Origin: Clostridiales bacterium
GTDB lineage: Bacteria > Bacillota_A > Clostridia > Oscillospirales > Acutalibacteraceae
Direction: 5' to 3'
Assembly (NCBI GenBank): GCA_009774735.1
Contig: VSOH01000008.1
Coordinates: 1 to 17,727 of the forward strand
Length of the DNA: 17,727 nucleotides
Below the pieces are notes generated by a model. It made no database searches. It saw only the letters and a list, made by a program, of their open reading frames with translations, and was not told the DNA's origin. A program made the position numbers and the translations under genes. The number at the start of each line of letters is the position of its first letter. The stretch's first letter is position 1. Shown here one piece after another: positions 7,294 through 15,589 of this stretch.

Positions 7294-8079
7294 TTACACC
7301 TTTTTCAAATCAAGTATTGTTGCATAATGCTTTATCGTGAATTTTTCGGGAACTGTTGAAAGATAGGATAAGTGCTCCTTTTCAAATGCTAAAATTTTCT
7401 CTTGGGACAGCGATGCATCAATACCCCTGCACGCTTTCATTCTGCCGTGCCAGCTTTCACGTGTAAACGGCACATCAAGGTCATAAGCAACAGCGTTTGA
7501 AATGGTGAAATATTCCCTGCTCCACTCAGGCTCTTCCAGAGTATATCTCGTCATCCTGCCCCCAGTCCAGGAGGGATTATATTTCAACACCAAGTCTTCA
7601 CTTGCTTTTGCAATTTCGCTTTCAAAAGGTAGTCATGCCATAAACAGAATTAAAAAATGACCATTCGGCTTTAACCATTTATGAATTTTAGGCAGGATAA
7701 TTTTTTTATCAAAATACATAAAACACTGGCAGGCTGTCACCACATCAAAGCTGCCGGGTGCAAAATCCAAATTTTCTGCTGATGAAACAATATAGTCAAT
7801 ATCAAGGCCTGCTGCTTCAGTCAGCTTCCGGGCATATTTAATCTGATTTTCCGAAATATCTGTACCTGTAAATTTTGCACCGTATTCTGCCATATTCCTT
7901 GGTAATACACCCGTTCCCGTTCCTAAATCAAGCACGCTTTGCCCCGCCGTGCAATGACCTAAATGCGTGATTTTTTCATAAAATTCTCTCGGATAAATAT
8001 CTCTGTACTTAGCATAATCCTCACTGGCAAGCCCCCAGTCAAAGCCCTTGCCGTTATCAATGTTTTTATTCTGAATCAT
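7294..8079 (-). pseudogene. Class I SAM-dependent methyltransferase interrupted by an in-frame TGA
   Basis: Read from the ATG at 8079 (GGAGG six bases upstream), this is a 262-codon frame including its terminal TAA, with a TGA at 7635-7633. The N-terminal part contains motif I VLDLGTGTGVL and the post-I acidic strand FTGTDIS, enough to call a class I SAM-binding Rossmann domain. The frame continues in phase beyond the TGA: GHFLILFMA, stop, LPFESEIAKASEDLVLKYN. In homologues I recall, this point reads MAWLPFE, so TGA replaces TGG. The C-terminal piece has no ATG or ribosome binding site of its own. Either the gene has a recent nonsense mutation, or it is read through, or the base is an error. 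The substrate is unknown. It lies downstream of the ogt terminator with no clear promoter. Confidence 0.8.
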
Positions 8080-8096
8080 ATCAAACCTCCAAAACG

Positions 8097-8128
8097 AAAA
8101 AACCGCTGACAAAGTATTTCTCAGCGGT
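8097..8128 (-). terminator. Intrinsic terminator after ogt
   Basis: On the minus strand, ACCGCTGA (8128-8121) pairs with TCAGCGGT (8109-8102), followed by a T-run at 8102-8097. It separates the serine hydrolase-ogt pair from the interrupted methyltransferase gene that begins 18 bases further on, so the latter would be reached only by readthrough. Confidence 0.8.
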
Positions 8129-8139
8129 CTTGTTTTTCG

Positions 8140-8634
8140 TTAACGTGCATTTTCAAGCTGCAGCAGATATTCTTTTTTATCAAGTCCGCCTGCATAGCCT
8201 GTAAGGCTGCCGTTTGTGCCTACAACTCTGTGACAAGGCACGATAATACTTATGGGATTATGACCAACAGCACCGCCTACTGCCTGTGCCGACATTCGGC
8301 TGAGTCCCCTTTTTTCTGCAATTTCCTTTGCGATATCACCATAGGTTATCACACTGCCATAGGGAATTCTCATAAGTATACTCCATACCTGCTGCTGAAA
8401 ATCAGTTCCTTTAAAAGAAATCGGAGGTATAAAATCCGGTTTTACACCATTAAAATATTCATCAAGCCATAATTTGCTTCTATCAAAGACAGGCAACTTA
8501 CTGCAAACGGCATCATCACTGAGATTTAAAGCAAAATATTTTTGGTCATCAAACCATAATCCCGTAAGATTTACACCATCACTTGCCATTATCATTTTGC
8601 CAAGCGGTGACTGATATGAATTTTTATATTTCAT
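8140..8634 (-). CDS. ogt: Methylated-DNA--protein-cysteine S-methyltransferase
   Basis: Suicidal repair protein that transfers the alkyl group from O6-alkylguanine in DNA to its own cysteine. The 164-residue protein has the usual two parts: an N-terminal ribonuclease-H-like domain and a C-terminal DNA-binding domain with the acceptor motif PCHRV (Cys134). The preceding helix reads MSAQAVGGAVGHNP; the position that is Arg (the arginine finger, ARAVG) in many homologues is Gln here, which I believe is common in Firmicutes members. The ATG at 8634 shares one base with the upstream stop (TGATG), so translation is probably coupled to the serine hydrolase gene. A terminator follows. Confidence 0.96.
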   Translation of the reverse strand: MKYKNSYQSPLGKMIMASDGVNLTGLWFDDQKYFALNLSDDAVCSKLPVFDRSKLWLDEYFNGVKPDFIPPISFKGTDFQQQVWSILMRIPYGSVITYGDIAKEIAEKRGLSRMSAQAVGGAVGHNPISIIVPCHRVVGTNGSLTGYAGGLDKKEYLLQLENAR

Positions 8635-10226
8635 CAGTCAACGAATTTACCCTTGAAATCAGGTTCAATAATAGGCAGACCCAAAGTCTTTACTGCATTT
8701 TTAACAACATCCTCTGTTGTTTCGCCCTTAATCGGATAACCAAGGAAAGTCATATTGTAAATAGCAAGGTCCTCAAATTTCGGTGACATTTCATTGATAA
8801 CCTTTACAACATCATTATCTCTGAACTCAAAGGTGAACTTTCTTACATGAGCAGTTTCAATAGGTCTTATCCACAGCTTGAGTGTGCCGTCCTCCTGCCA
8901 CGCAGCCTTTGAATATGTATGATAATTCAAATCACCGAGTGTTATCTCCGAAACGCCGTATTCACCGTTCAAACCAACCTCGATAGTATTTTCATATTCC
9001 TTTTCTTTCCAGTAGAACAGAAGCCTATCGTCCTCAAAGGTAAACTTCATTTCATTGATTTCACCCGGTTTATTATAAAGCATCTGCGTAATTGAAATTG
9101 TAACAACAGAAACAAATTCGGAGGTTTTGCACTTAATAAGTCTTCCTGAAATTTTCTGCTCCGTTTCAATGTTTCTTTCCGTCGCAGGCAGTTCCTCAAC
9201 ATGACAGCCTTCAATCGTTTCAAGCATTTCATCATAAGCCTGCTTGTTTTCTGGCAAAGCCTCATAACCAAAGCACTGCGGGAAGTATTTCCAGAACACC
9301 TTCATAACCTTATAGTCCTCAGCCTCACCGCAATTAAGAACAACAAGTGCATCATAATCAGGGAACAGGAAACAGCGCTGTCCGAAAAGACCGTCAGCAC
9401 GAGAGCTGTTGGCAATCGGATTTCTCCAGAACTGATAACCATAGCCCTCCATATTGTCAATATATCCGTCACGAACAGAATTAACCTGTTTTCTTGTTGC
9501 CTCCTTAACCCAGATTTCAGGCACAATCTGAGTTCCGTCAATCCATTTTCCGTTATGGATATATGGTAAAAAGAACTTGGCAAGGTCCTCACTCTTCATA
9601 TAAAGTCCCCAGCCGCCTGCATTATTGCCTGCACCATCCATTTCCCAGAAGGGCTTTTCAATTCCCAGCGGTTCAAAAATCCTCGGATAAAGATAATCAA
9701 CAACACTCATACCTGTTACTCTTGAAATAATTGCAGAAAGCATAAAGGTATTCTCTGAAATATAATTGAATTTGGTATTAGGAGGCAGAATAAAGGTTGC
9801 ACCCATAAAATTTGCAATCCAGTCCTTTTGACCCTTCTCATCAAGCACGGTAATAAGCTTGTCGCTGTGCATTGTAAGAAGCATACGTATAGTCAGCATT
9901 CTGTTAAAAGGACGCTTGCTCATCGGGTATTCAGGGAAAAACTCAGCTACTCTGTCATTCAGGCTGATTAAGCCCTCACTGACAGCAAAGCCAATTGCTG
10001 TTGATGTCACTGATTTGCTCATTGAATAGAGCACATGCGGAGTATCTGCATTATATGGCTTAAAAAATCCCTGCGCACAAACCTTATCGTGGCAGACAAC
10101 CGTAAAGCTCTGCAGTCCCAAGCCTTTCTCATTAATTTCATTTAAAAACGCAGTTATCACCTTACTGTCAACACCAACCTCTTCGGGTGCTACATGTTCA
10201 AGTGTACATGGTTTTAATTTTTCCAT
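8634..10226 (-). CDS. Serine hydrolase of the beta-lactamase/DD-peptidase family
   Basis: Large serine hydrolase (530 residues) of the class C beta-lactamase, DD-carboxypeptidase and esterase fold (COG1680 type). The nucleophile motif SxxK is Ser68-Met-Ser-Lys71 in LYSMSKSVTS. The second motif is around Tyr155 in FNYISENTF, reading YxS rather than the classical YxN. The catalytic domain occupies about residues 10-330; the remaining 200 residues form an extra C-terminal domain I do not recognise. No signal peptide or membrane segment is seen, so it is predicted cytoplasmic, which argues against a role in antibiotic resistance or cell-wall trimming. The start at 10226 has GGAGAGGG just upstream. 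Substrate unknown; an esterase or amidase is plausible. Confidence 0.88.
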   Translation of the reverse strand: MEKLKPCTLEHVAPEEVGVDSKVITAFLNEINEKGLGLQSFTVVCHDKVCAQGFFKPYNADTPHVLYSMSKSVTSTAIGFAVSEGLISLNDRVAEFFPEYPMSKRPFNRMLTIRMLLTMHSDKLITVLDEKGQKDWIANFMGATFILPPNTKFNYISENTFMLSAIISRVTGMSVVDYLYPRIFEPLGIEKPFWEMDGAGNNAGGWGLYMKSEDLAKFFLPYIHNGKWIDGTQIVPEIWVKEATRKQVNSVRDGYIDNMEGYGYQFWRNPIANSSRADGLFGQRCFLFPDYDALVVLNCGEAEDYKVMKVFWKYFPQCFGYEALPENKQAYDEMLETIEGCHVEELPATERNIETEQKISGRLIKCKTSEFVSVVTISITQMLYNKPGEINEMKFTFEDDRLLFYWKEKEYENTIEVGLNGEYGVSEITLGDLNYHTYSKAAWQEDGTLKLWIRPIETAHVRKFTFEFRDNDVVKVINEMSPKFEDLAIYNMTFLGYPIKGETTEDVVKNAVKTLGLPIIEPDFKGKFVD

Positions 10227-10267
10227 AGTTCCCTCTCCAATCGAAAATGCTTATAATGCTATATTAT

Positions 10268-10296
10268 ATTTTACAATATAAGGAATTTATTTTCAA
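10268..10296 (-). promoter_or_regulatory. Sigma-A promoter for the serine hydrolase-ogt unit
   Basis: On the minus strand, TTGAAA (10296-10291) and TAAAAT (10273-10268) are 17 bp apart. Transcription would start about 35 nt before the serine hydrolase ATG. The 10227-10428 divergent spacer holds this and the opposing CHAP-gene promoter. Confidence 0.5.
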
Positions 10297-10348
10297 CCTT
10301 AAAAATCTAAACATTAAATTAACTATTTATATTATAATATAAAAATAA

Positions 10349-10376
10349 TTGACTTTTTTGATATAATTTGTATAAT
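10349..10376 (+). promoter_or_regulatory. Sigma-A promoter for the CHAP-dehydratase-ktrBA-iolB run
   Basis: TTGACT (10349-10354) and TATAAT (10371-10376) are 16 bp apart. A second TATAAT at 10362-10367 is too close to the -35 to be its partner. No other promoter is obvious before the next four genes, so this may drive the whole run. Confidence 0.65.
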
Positions 10377-10428
10377 TAACAATAGGTGATTATGTCTTCT
10401 GCCCATTCTGCTCATAAGAGGTAAGAAT

Positions 10429-11598
10429 ATGATAAAATTTAAAACTTTTCCAAGCATTATGGCTGCAATAATTGTTATGATATCGCTATTCTCTCCTATG
10501 ACTGCAGAAGCGGCAAGTGAGGGACAAATCAGAGATAAAATTATTTCTGTTGCGTCTGCCGAGGTAGGCTATACAGGCACCTCAACCTATTCAAAATACG
10601 GTGATTGGTATGGCTATCAGGGCGGTTGGTGCACAACCTTTGTGCTTTGGTGCTACAATCAGACAGACAGCAGCCTCGGTACAAGCCTTTACGGCAATGT
10701 CATTCCCTCGGGCGGAAACTGCAACAGCATGATAAGCTGGTATGAAAATAAGGGCAGATACCACAAACGCAGCGATGGTTACAAGCCTAAAGCCGGTGAT
10801 CTTGTATTTTTTGACTGGAGCGGTAACGGCTCATCACAGCACGTTGGTATTGTTGACTACATATCAGGCAGCACTGTATACACAATTGAGGGCAATTGCT
10901 CCGGACAGGTCAAAGCAAGGATGTACACTGAAAATGGTACAAAGCCATATAATAATATCAGTGCAATTATGGGTTACGGCTCTCCTGACTTTTCAAAGGT
11001 ATCAAACGGAAGCAACAAAACCACTGCTGCAAAAACAACCACTAAAAAAACTACAACAAAAAAACAAACAACCACGACAACAAAAAAGACAACTTCAACC
11101 ACTACCGAAAAAACGACTGAAATCAAAAAGGTTGAAAAGCTGAGCCTTGCAAATGAAAGCTATGAATTAAAAATCGGCGACACTGTTCAGCTTGATTATT
11201 CGATTGAACCGCAAAATATAAGGGCTGTGGTTGAATATTTCTGTGATGAAGAAGGTATCATTGATATTGCTGCGAATGGTGATATCACTGCTGTCGGCAC
11301 AGGAAATGCAACAGTAGTCGTTTGTGCCAACAATGATATTTACAGCCAGTGCAGTATAACTGTCGGAGATGCGGTGGGAGAAGTTACAATCCTTATGCCC
11401 GAAACCACAAAAGTCATTGAAGCTTCGGGAGAAAATAAAGACACAAATATGGAAGCCGCCGGCATTTTTACAAAATCAGGTATAAACCTTAACCTTTTAA
11501 TTCACAACAGACAACTTTGCACTATTTTAATTTCAATTGTTATTGCTGTTTTAACAGCAGCTTTAATTATAAGAACGGTTAAAAAGAAAAAAAGATAA
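10429..11598 (+). CDS. Secreted, membrane-anchored CHAP-domain protein with Ig-like domain
   Basis: Probable peptidoglycan amidase or endopeptidase at the cell surface. Residues 1-28 form a signal peptide with cleavage likely after AEA. The CHAP domain covers about 33-185: Cys68 in GGWCTTFV, His138 in SQHVGIVDY and Glu154/Asn156 in YTIEGN are the expected catalytic residues, and AGDLVFFD is typical. A Thr/Lys-rich linker follows (198-231), then a bacterial Ig-like (Big2-like) domain at about 235-312 with the ITAVGTGNATV signature. A hydrophobic segment at 362-383 followed by KKKKR anchors the C-terminus in the membrane. The ATG has AAGAGGT six bases upstream. It starts a five-gene run and sits 20 nt before the dehydratase gene, consistent with envelope work. 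Confidence 0.9.
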   Translation: MIKFKTFPSIMAAIIVMISLFSPMTAEAASEGQIRDKIISVASAEVGYTGTSTYSKYGDWYGYQGGWCTTFVLWCYNQTDSSLGTSLYGNVIPSGGNCNSMISWYENKGRYHKRSDGYKPKAGDLVFFDWSGNGSSQHVGIVDYISGSTVYTIEGNCSGQVKARMYTENGTKPYNNISAIMGYGSPDFSKVSNGSNKTTAAKTTTKKTTTKKQTTTTTKKTTSTTTEKTTEIKKVEKLSLANESYELKIGDTVQLDYSIEPQNIRAVVEYFCDEEGIIDIAANGDITAVGTGNATVVVCANNDIYSQCSITVGDAVGEVTILMPETTKVIEASGENKDTNMEAAGIFTKSGINLNLLIHNRQLCTILISIVIAVLTAALIIRTVKKKKR

Positions 11599-11618
11599 TC
11601 TTAATGAGGAGGAAGAAA

Positions 11619-13538
11619 ATGGAAAAAGATTTTAATGTATCACACAAAAAGAAGAATAAAAAAATTGAAGGAGTTATAAAAAAATGGCTCCTTGCTCTCA
11701 TTGATATTACACTGTTTGCTTTTTCAAATGCTACTATATGTTATATTGTATCCGGTGGAAAAATAGGCAGTTCTCTATACAGCGATGTACTTTTTAACGC
11801 CTATCATCTGATTATAACAATTGTGTTTGTTTTTATCGTCAATTATCTGCTCAGACTCTATAAAAGTGTATGGACATTTGCAGGACCAAGAGAAATAGCT
11901 CTATGTCTGCTGTCTGCCGCGATCAACACAACTCTGCTTTATCTTGTTGATAAAATAATATTCAATCTGATCCTTAATTTCAGCATTCTCCCTTTATATG
12001 CATACTTTATTAATTTTGTATTTGTTACCTTTTCTTTATGCTTGCCGAGATTAGGATATCTGATTATAAAGCACGAAATAAAAAGTCAGATTAGTATGGA
12101 GCTGTCAAAATCAAAAAAATGTAATCTTAAAAGAGTTATGATTGTCGGTGCGGGCTATATGAGCAACACTGTTATCGACCATATTAAAAATAAACTTATT
12201 GACAAATATATCCCTGTTGTTGCAGTTGATGACAACCCTGCAAAACGAGGCAAAAGAATCTGCGGAATCAAAATCGCAGGAAGCATTGCCGAAATACCTG
12301 AAATTGCAAAAGCATACGATGTTGACGAAATTGTTATCTGCATTCCTTCCGCTCCAAAAAGCAGAATTAATGAAATAATGAAAATAGCAGCATCAACAAA
12401 TAAAATCGTTAAAACAACACCGTCAATGGCTGAAATCATCGAAAACGGAAGCTCAATCAATAACATCAGAAAAATTGAAATCTCTGACCTTCTTGAGCGT
12501 GATGAAATCAAGCTTGATACGGTTGTCTGCAAATATCTTATTGATACAACTATTCTTGTAACAGGCGGCGGCGGTTCAATCGGTGCGGAAATATGTAACC
12601 AGTGTGCAAGATACAATCCTAAAACAATTATAATTTTCGATATTTATGAAAACTGTGCGTTTGAGCTTGCAAACGATTTAAGGGATAAATACGGCACCAA
12701 AATAAACATTCAGGTCAGAATCGGCTCCGTGCGTGATACCAACAGGCTTAATGAGATATTTGAAGAATTTCATCCTGATGTAGTATTCCACGCTGCTGCC
12801 CACAAGCATGTACCGTTAATGGAGGACAGTCCCTGCGAAGCAGTCAAGAACAATGTGTTCGGCACTTATAATGTTGCCGTTGCTGCTGATAAATATAAAG
12901 TGCCTAAAATGGTTATACTTTCAACAGACAAAGCAGTTAACCCGACTAATGTTATGGGCTGTACCAAGAGGATTACTGAAATGATTATCCAGTATATGAA
13001 CGAGGTAAGCGATACAACTATGTATGCTGCAGTTCGTTTCGGAAATGTGCTTGGCTCTCATGGCTCTGTTATTCCGATTTTCAAAAAGCAGATTGAGACA
13101 GGCGGTCCTGTATGCGTAACTCACCCTGATATTACACGCTACTTTATGACTATCCCCGAAGCTGCTCAGCTTGTTTGTCAGGCGGGCGGTCTTGCCAAGG
13201 GCGGTGAGGTATTTGTCCTTGATATGGGCGAGCCTGTAAGAATTATGGATTTGGCAGAAAACCTTATCAAGCTTTCTAACCATACAGTTGAAGAAATAGG
13301 AATCAAAATCGTTGGTCTTCGACCCGGCGAAAAGCTTTATGAAGAGCTTTCACTGGATGAGGAAATGAAAACAAGACAGAAAACTGCCAACAAAAAAATA
13401 TTTGTTAATCAGCCGATGGTTATTGACTATGACAAATTCAAAACGATGCTTCAAAATCTTAACGATATTGATGAAAACAATGTAAGAGAAAAGCTTATGA
13501 ACATCGTTCCAAATTATCATCCTTCAAAAAATGACTAA
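11619..13538 (+). CDS. Membrane UDP-sugar 4,6-dehydratase/epimerase (CapD/FlaA1/PglF type)
   Basis: Nucleoside-diphosphate-sugar dehydratase or epimerase, probably making a modified UDP-GlcNAc for capsule, teichoic acid or glycan synthesis at the inner face of the membrane. The 639 residues contain four N-terminal membrane helices (about 23-150), a first Rossmann domain with VGAGY (176-180), and a catalytic SDR domain with TGGGGSIG at 315-322. The catalytic motif is STDKAVNPTNVMGCTK at 435-450, where Asp437/Lys438 and Lys450 replace the classical Ser/Tyr arrangement, as in PglF-like enzymes; LRPGEKLYEEL follows. The ATG at 11619 has GAGGAGG six bases upstream; the ATG at 11604 overlaps that site and is unlikely. 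The exact product cannot be told. Confidence 0.93.
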   Translation: MEKDFNVSHKKKNKKIEGVIKKWLLALIDITLFAFSNATICYIVSGGKIGSSLYSDVLFNAYHLIITIVFVFIVNYLLRLYKSVWTFAGPREIALCLLSAAINTTLLYLVDKIIFNLILNFSILPLYAYFINFVFVTFSLCLPRLGYLIIKHEIKSQISMELSKSKKCNLKRVMIVGAGYMSNTVIDHIKNKLIDKYIPVVAVDDNPAKRGKRICGIKIAGSIAEIPEIAKAYDVDEIVICIPSAPKSRINEIMKIAASTNKIVKTTPSMAEIIENGSSINNIRKIEISDLLERDEIKLDTVVCKYLIDTTILVTGGGGSIGAEICNQCARYNPKTIIIFDIYENCAFELANDLRDKYGTKINIQVRIGSVRDTNRLNEIFEEFHPDVVFHAAAHKHVPLMEDSPCEAVKNNVFGTYNVAVAADKYKVPKMVILSTDKAVNPTNVMGCTKRITEMIIQYMNEVSDTTMYAAVRFGNVLGSHGSVIPIFKKQIETGGPVCVTHPDITRYFMTIPEAAQLVCQAGGLAKGGEVFVLDMGEPVRIMDLAENLIKLSNHTVEEIGIKIVGLRPGEKLYEELSLDEEMKTRQKTANKKIFVNQPMVIDYDKFKTMLQNLNDIDENNVREKLMNIVPNYHPSKND

Positions 13539-13554
13539 AAGCGGAGGCTTTGCC

Positions 13555-14916
13555 TTGGGCAATAAAGGAAAAAAAATAAAAAACAGAAATTATTATTCGT
13601 CATACCCTAAGATGGTAGCACTCAGCTTTATTCTGCTGATACTGATTGGCACGGCTTTATTGTCACTGCCTATTTCCGTTAAAAACGGTGATATTACATT
13701 TCTTGATGCACTGTTCACCGCAACCTCGGCAAGCTGTGTAACGGGACTTATTGTGTACGACACCTTCAATAAATGGACACTGTTCGGTCAGATTGTGATA
13801 CTTTGTCTTATTCAGATTGGCGGTCTTGGATTTATAACAATCATGACAATGCTGTCAAGGTTTGTGAAAAAACGTGTCAGCCTGAGAGAAAAGCTGCTGC
13901 TCAGAGAAAGTGTCGGAACAATTTACAAGGGCGATATGAAGTCACTTGTCAACACCGTTTTAACAGGCACAATAATGTTTGAAATGCTTGGAGCGGTTAT
14001 TCTTTCAACACAGTTCATACCGAAAATGGGCTTTAAAAACGGCTTATTCACATCAGTATTTTTATCTGTATCAGCCTTTTGTAATGCAGGCTTTGATGTA
14101 CTTGGAAGAATAGAAGCAGGCTCATCACTTATAACCGTCAATAATAATCCCGTTATCATTCTCACTATATCAGCCTTGATTATAGTCGGCGGTATCGGCT
14201 TTATTGTATGGGACGATATTTACAGAAGAAAAGCAAGATTCAAAAGATATTCACTGCACACAAAGCTGACAATTGTTACAACACTCGCCCTGCTTACTTT
14301 CGGTACAATCATATTTTTAGTACTGGAATGGAACAATACACTCTCGGATATGCCTGTATGGCAAAAGCTGCTTAATGCATTTTTCTGCAGCGTGACACCA
14401 AGAACAGCCGGTTTTAACAGCATAGCTACAGGCGAAATGAGCGGTGCTTCAATAATGCTGACCTATGCACTTATGTTTATAGGCGGCTCTTCAGGCTCTA
14501 CCGCAGGCGGTGTAAAAACAATAACAGCAGCAATACTTCTGTTATGTGCAGTATCCACTCTGAGAAACAAAAGAGATATTGAGGTTTACGGCAGACGCAT
14601 ATCCTTTGATGTTGTAAGAAAAGCGGCAGCTATAACTGCCATTAATTTTTCAGCAATTTTTGTTTCAACAATAATTATAAATATCTGTCAGCCCGGCTTC
14701 GGGTATTCTCACATTCTTTTTGAATGTATATCTGCCATCGGCACAGTCGGAATGACAACGGGAATCACGCCCCTGCTTGATATACTGCCTAAGATTGTTA
14801 TTGCAATGCTTATGTATATCGGAAGAATTACATCACTGGTATTTGCATTTTCAATCATATTCTCAAATAAAAAAACCTCAACTAAAAAGCCGACAGGCAA
14901 CATAATGATTGGTTAG
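13555..14916 (+). CDS. ktrB: Potassium uptake membrane subunit KtrB/TrkH family
   Basis: Ion-conducting subunit of a Ktr/Trk potassium uptake system. The protein has four repeated membrane-pore-membrane units. Numbered from the TTG start, the filter glycines are Gly64 (SCVTGL), Gly179 (CNAGF), Gly286 (RTAGF) and Gly399 (GTVGM). The Gly/Ser-rich gating loop FIGGSSGSTAGG lies at 309-320. I prefer the TTG at 13555 because GGAGG sits seven bases before it, whereas the ATG at 13531 has no ribosome binding site and overlaps the upstream gene by eight bases; the resulting 453 residues fit KtrB. The next gene is its regulatory partner KtrA, which supports Ktr rather than large Trk. The TAG stop overlaps ktrA's AGGAG. 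Confidence 0.94.
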   Translation: MGNKGKKIKNRNYYSSYPKMVALSFILLILIGTALLSLPISVKNGDITFLDALFTATSASCVTGLIVYDTFNKWTLFGQIVILCLIQIGGLGFITIMTMLSRFVKKRVSLREKLLLRESVGTIYKGDMKSLVNTVLTGTIMFEMLGAVILSTQFIPKMGFKNGLFTSVFLSVSAFCNAGFDVLGRIEAGSSLITVNNNPVIILTISALIIVGGIGFIVWDDIYRRKARFKRYSLHTKLTIVTTLALLTFGTIIFLVLEWNNTLSDMPVWQKLLNAFFCSVTPRTAGFNSIATGEMSGASIMLTYALMFIGGSSGSTAGGVKTITAAILLLCAVSTLRNKRDIEVYGRRISFDVVRKAAAITAINFSAIFVSTIIINICQPGFGYSHILFECISAIGTVGMTTGITPLLDILPKIVIAMLMYIGRITSLVFAFSIIFSNKKTSTKKPTGNIMIG

Positions 14917-14933
14917 GAGATACGAAAAACATT

Positions 14934-15575
14934 ATGAAATCTATTTTAGTAATCGGTGCAGGAAAATTCGGTCATCATATTGCAGAATATCTTTGTGATA
15001 TGGGCAATGATGTAATGCTTGTTGACAAGGATGAAGCACTTATTGATACGTATGCTGATAAGGTTACGGAAGCTGAAATCGGTGATTTCACAATTAAAAA
15101 TAATCTTGAAGCACTGAATGTTAAAGACTATGACTATATTTTTGTATGTATCGGGGATTTCCAGGATAGTCTTGTTGTCACAAGCTATCTTAAGGAACTC
15201 GGTGCGGGTTATGTTATCGGAAAGGCATCATCACTTATTCACGAAAAATTCCTGTTGCAAAATGGTGCGGATGAGGTAATATATCCCGAGAGAGATAATG
15301 CATACAGAATGGCTGTCGAATATAACGACACATCAATTTTTGATTATTTCAAGCTCAGTGACGATACGGGAATTTATGAAATTGTCCCTCCTGACAAATG
15401 GATAGGTAAATCTCTGGCAAACATTAACGTCAGAAAAATTCATAACATTACCGTTATAGCCTATAAGGATGGTGACAGGGTTGTTGCAATAAACTCACCC
15501 GACTACATTTTTTCAAAGGCTCAGCATATTATTGTTATGGGTGAAAATAAAGATATTAAGAAAATTTCAAAATAA
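14934..15575 (+). CDS. ktrA: Potassium uptake regulatory subunit KtrA (TrkA/RCK family)
   Basis: Cytoplasmic gating ring of the potassium transporter. At 213 residues it is a single RCK unit: an N-terminal Rossmann domain with GAGKFG at 8-13 and acidic Asp31 at the end of the second strand for nucleotide binding (ATP/ADP in KtrA), then an RCK_C domain from about residue 137. RCK_C domains of KtrA bind cyclic di-AMP in other Firmicutes; whether this one does is inference. It begins 17 nt after ktrB, with AGGAGA 13 nt from the ATG, a rather long spacing that may set a lower level or require coupling. Confidence 0.94.
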   Translation: MKSILVIGAGKFGHHIAEYLCDMGNDVMLVDKDEALIDTYADKVTEAEIGDFTIKNNLEALNVKDYDYIFVCIGDFQDSLVVTSYLKELGAGYVIGKASSLIHEKFLLQNGADEVIYPERDNAYRMAVEYNDTSIFDYFKLSDDTGIYEIVPPDKWIGKSLANINVRKIHNITVIAYKDGDRVVAINSPDYIFSKAQHIIVMGENKDIKKISK

Positions 15576-15589
15576 GGAGAGTGACGGAA

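Noticed and set aside
7294..7593. A separate small protein encoded by the part of the frame after the TGA
   Set aside because: The apparent start is a TTG inside the conserved segment EDLVLKYN, with no ribosome binding site. It reads as the C-terminal half of the upstream methyltransferase.
7633..7635. TGA as a selenocysteine codon
   Set aside because: Homologues are expected to have Trp, not Cys, here. I see no obvious selenocysteine insertion hairpin immediately downstream, and nothing suggests a redox site in this methyltransferase.
8634..10226. A true antibiotic-resistance beta-lactamase
   Set aside because: There is no signal peptide, the protein is much longer than class A or C enzymes, and the second motif departs from YxN. 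The general serine hydrolase family is a better call.
11020..11121. Low-complexity ACA/AAA-rich tract as a DNA repeat or CRISPR-like element
   Set aside because: It is in frame and encodes a Thr/Lys-rich linker between two domains. There are no regular repeats with unique spacers.
11389..11415. MPETT in the CHAP protein as a sortase signal
   Set aside because: It lacks the final Gly of LPxTG and lies about 35 residues before the membrane segment instead of directly next to it. A plain C-terminal membrane anchor explains the tail better.
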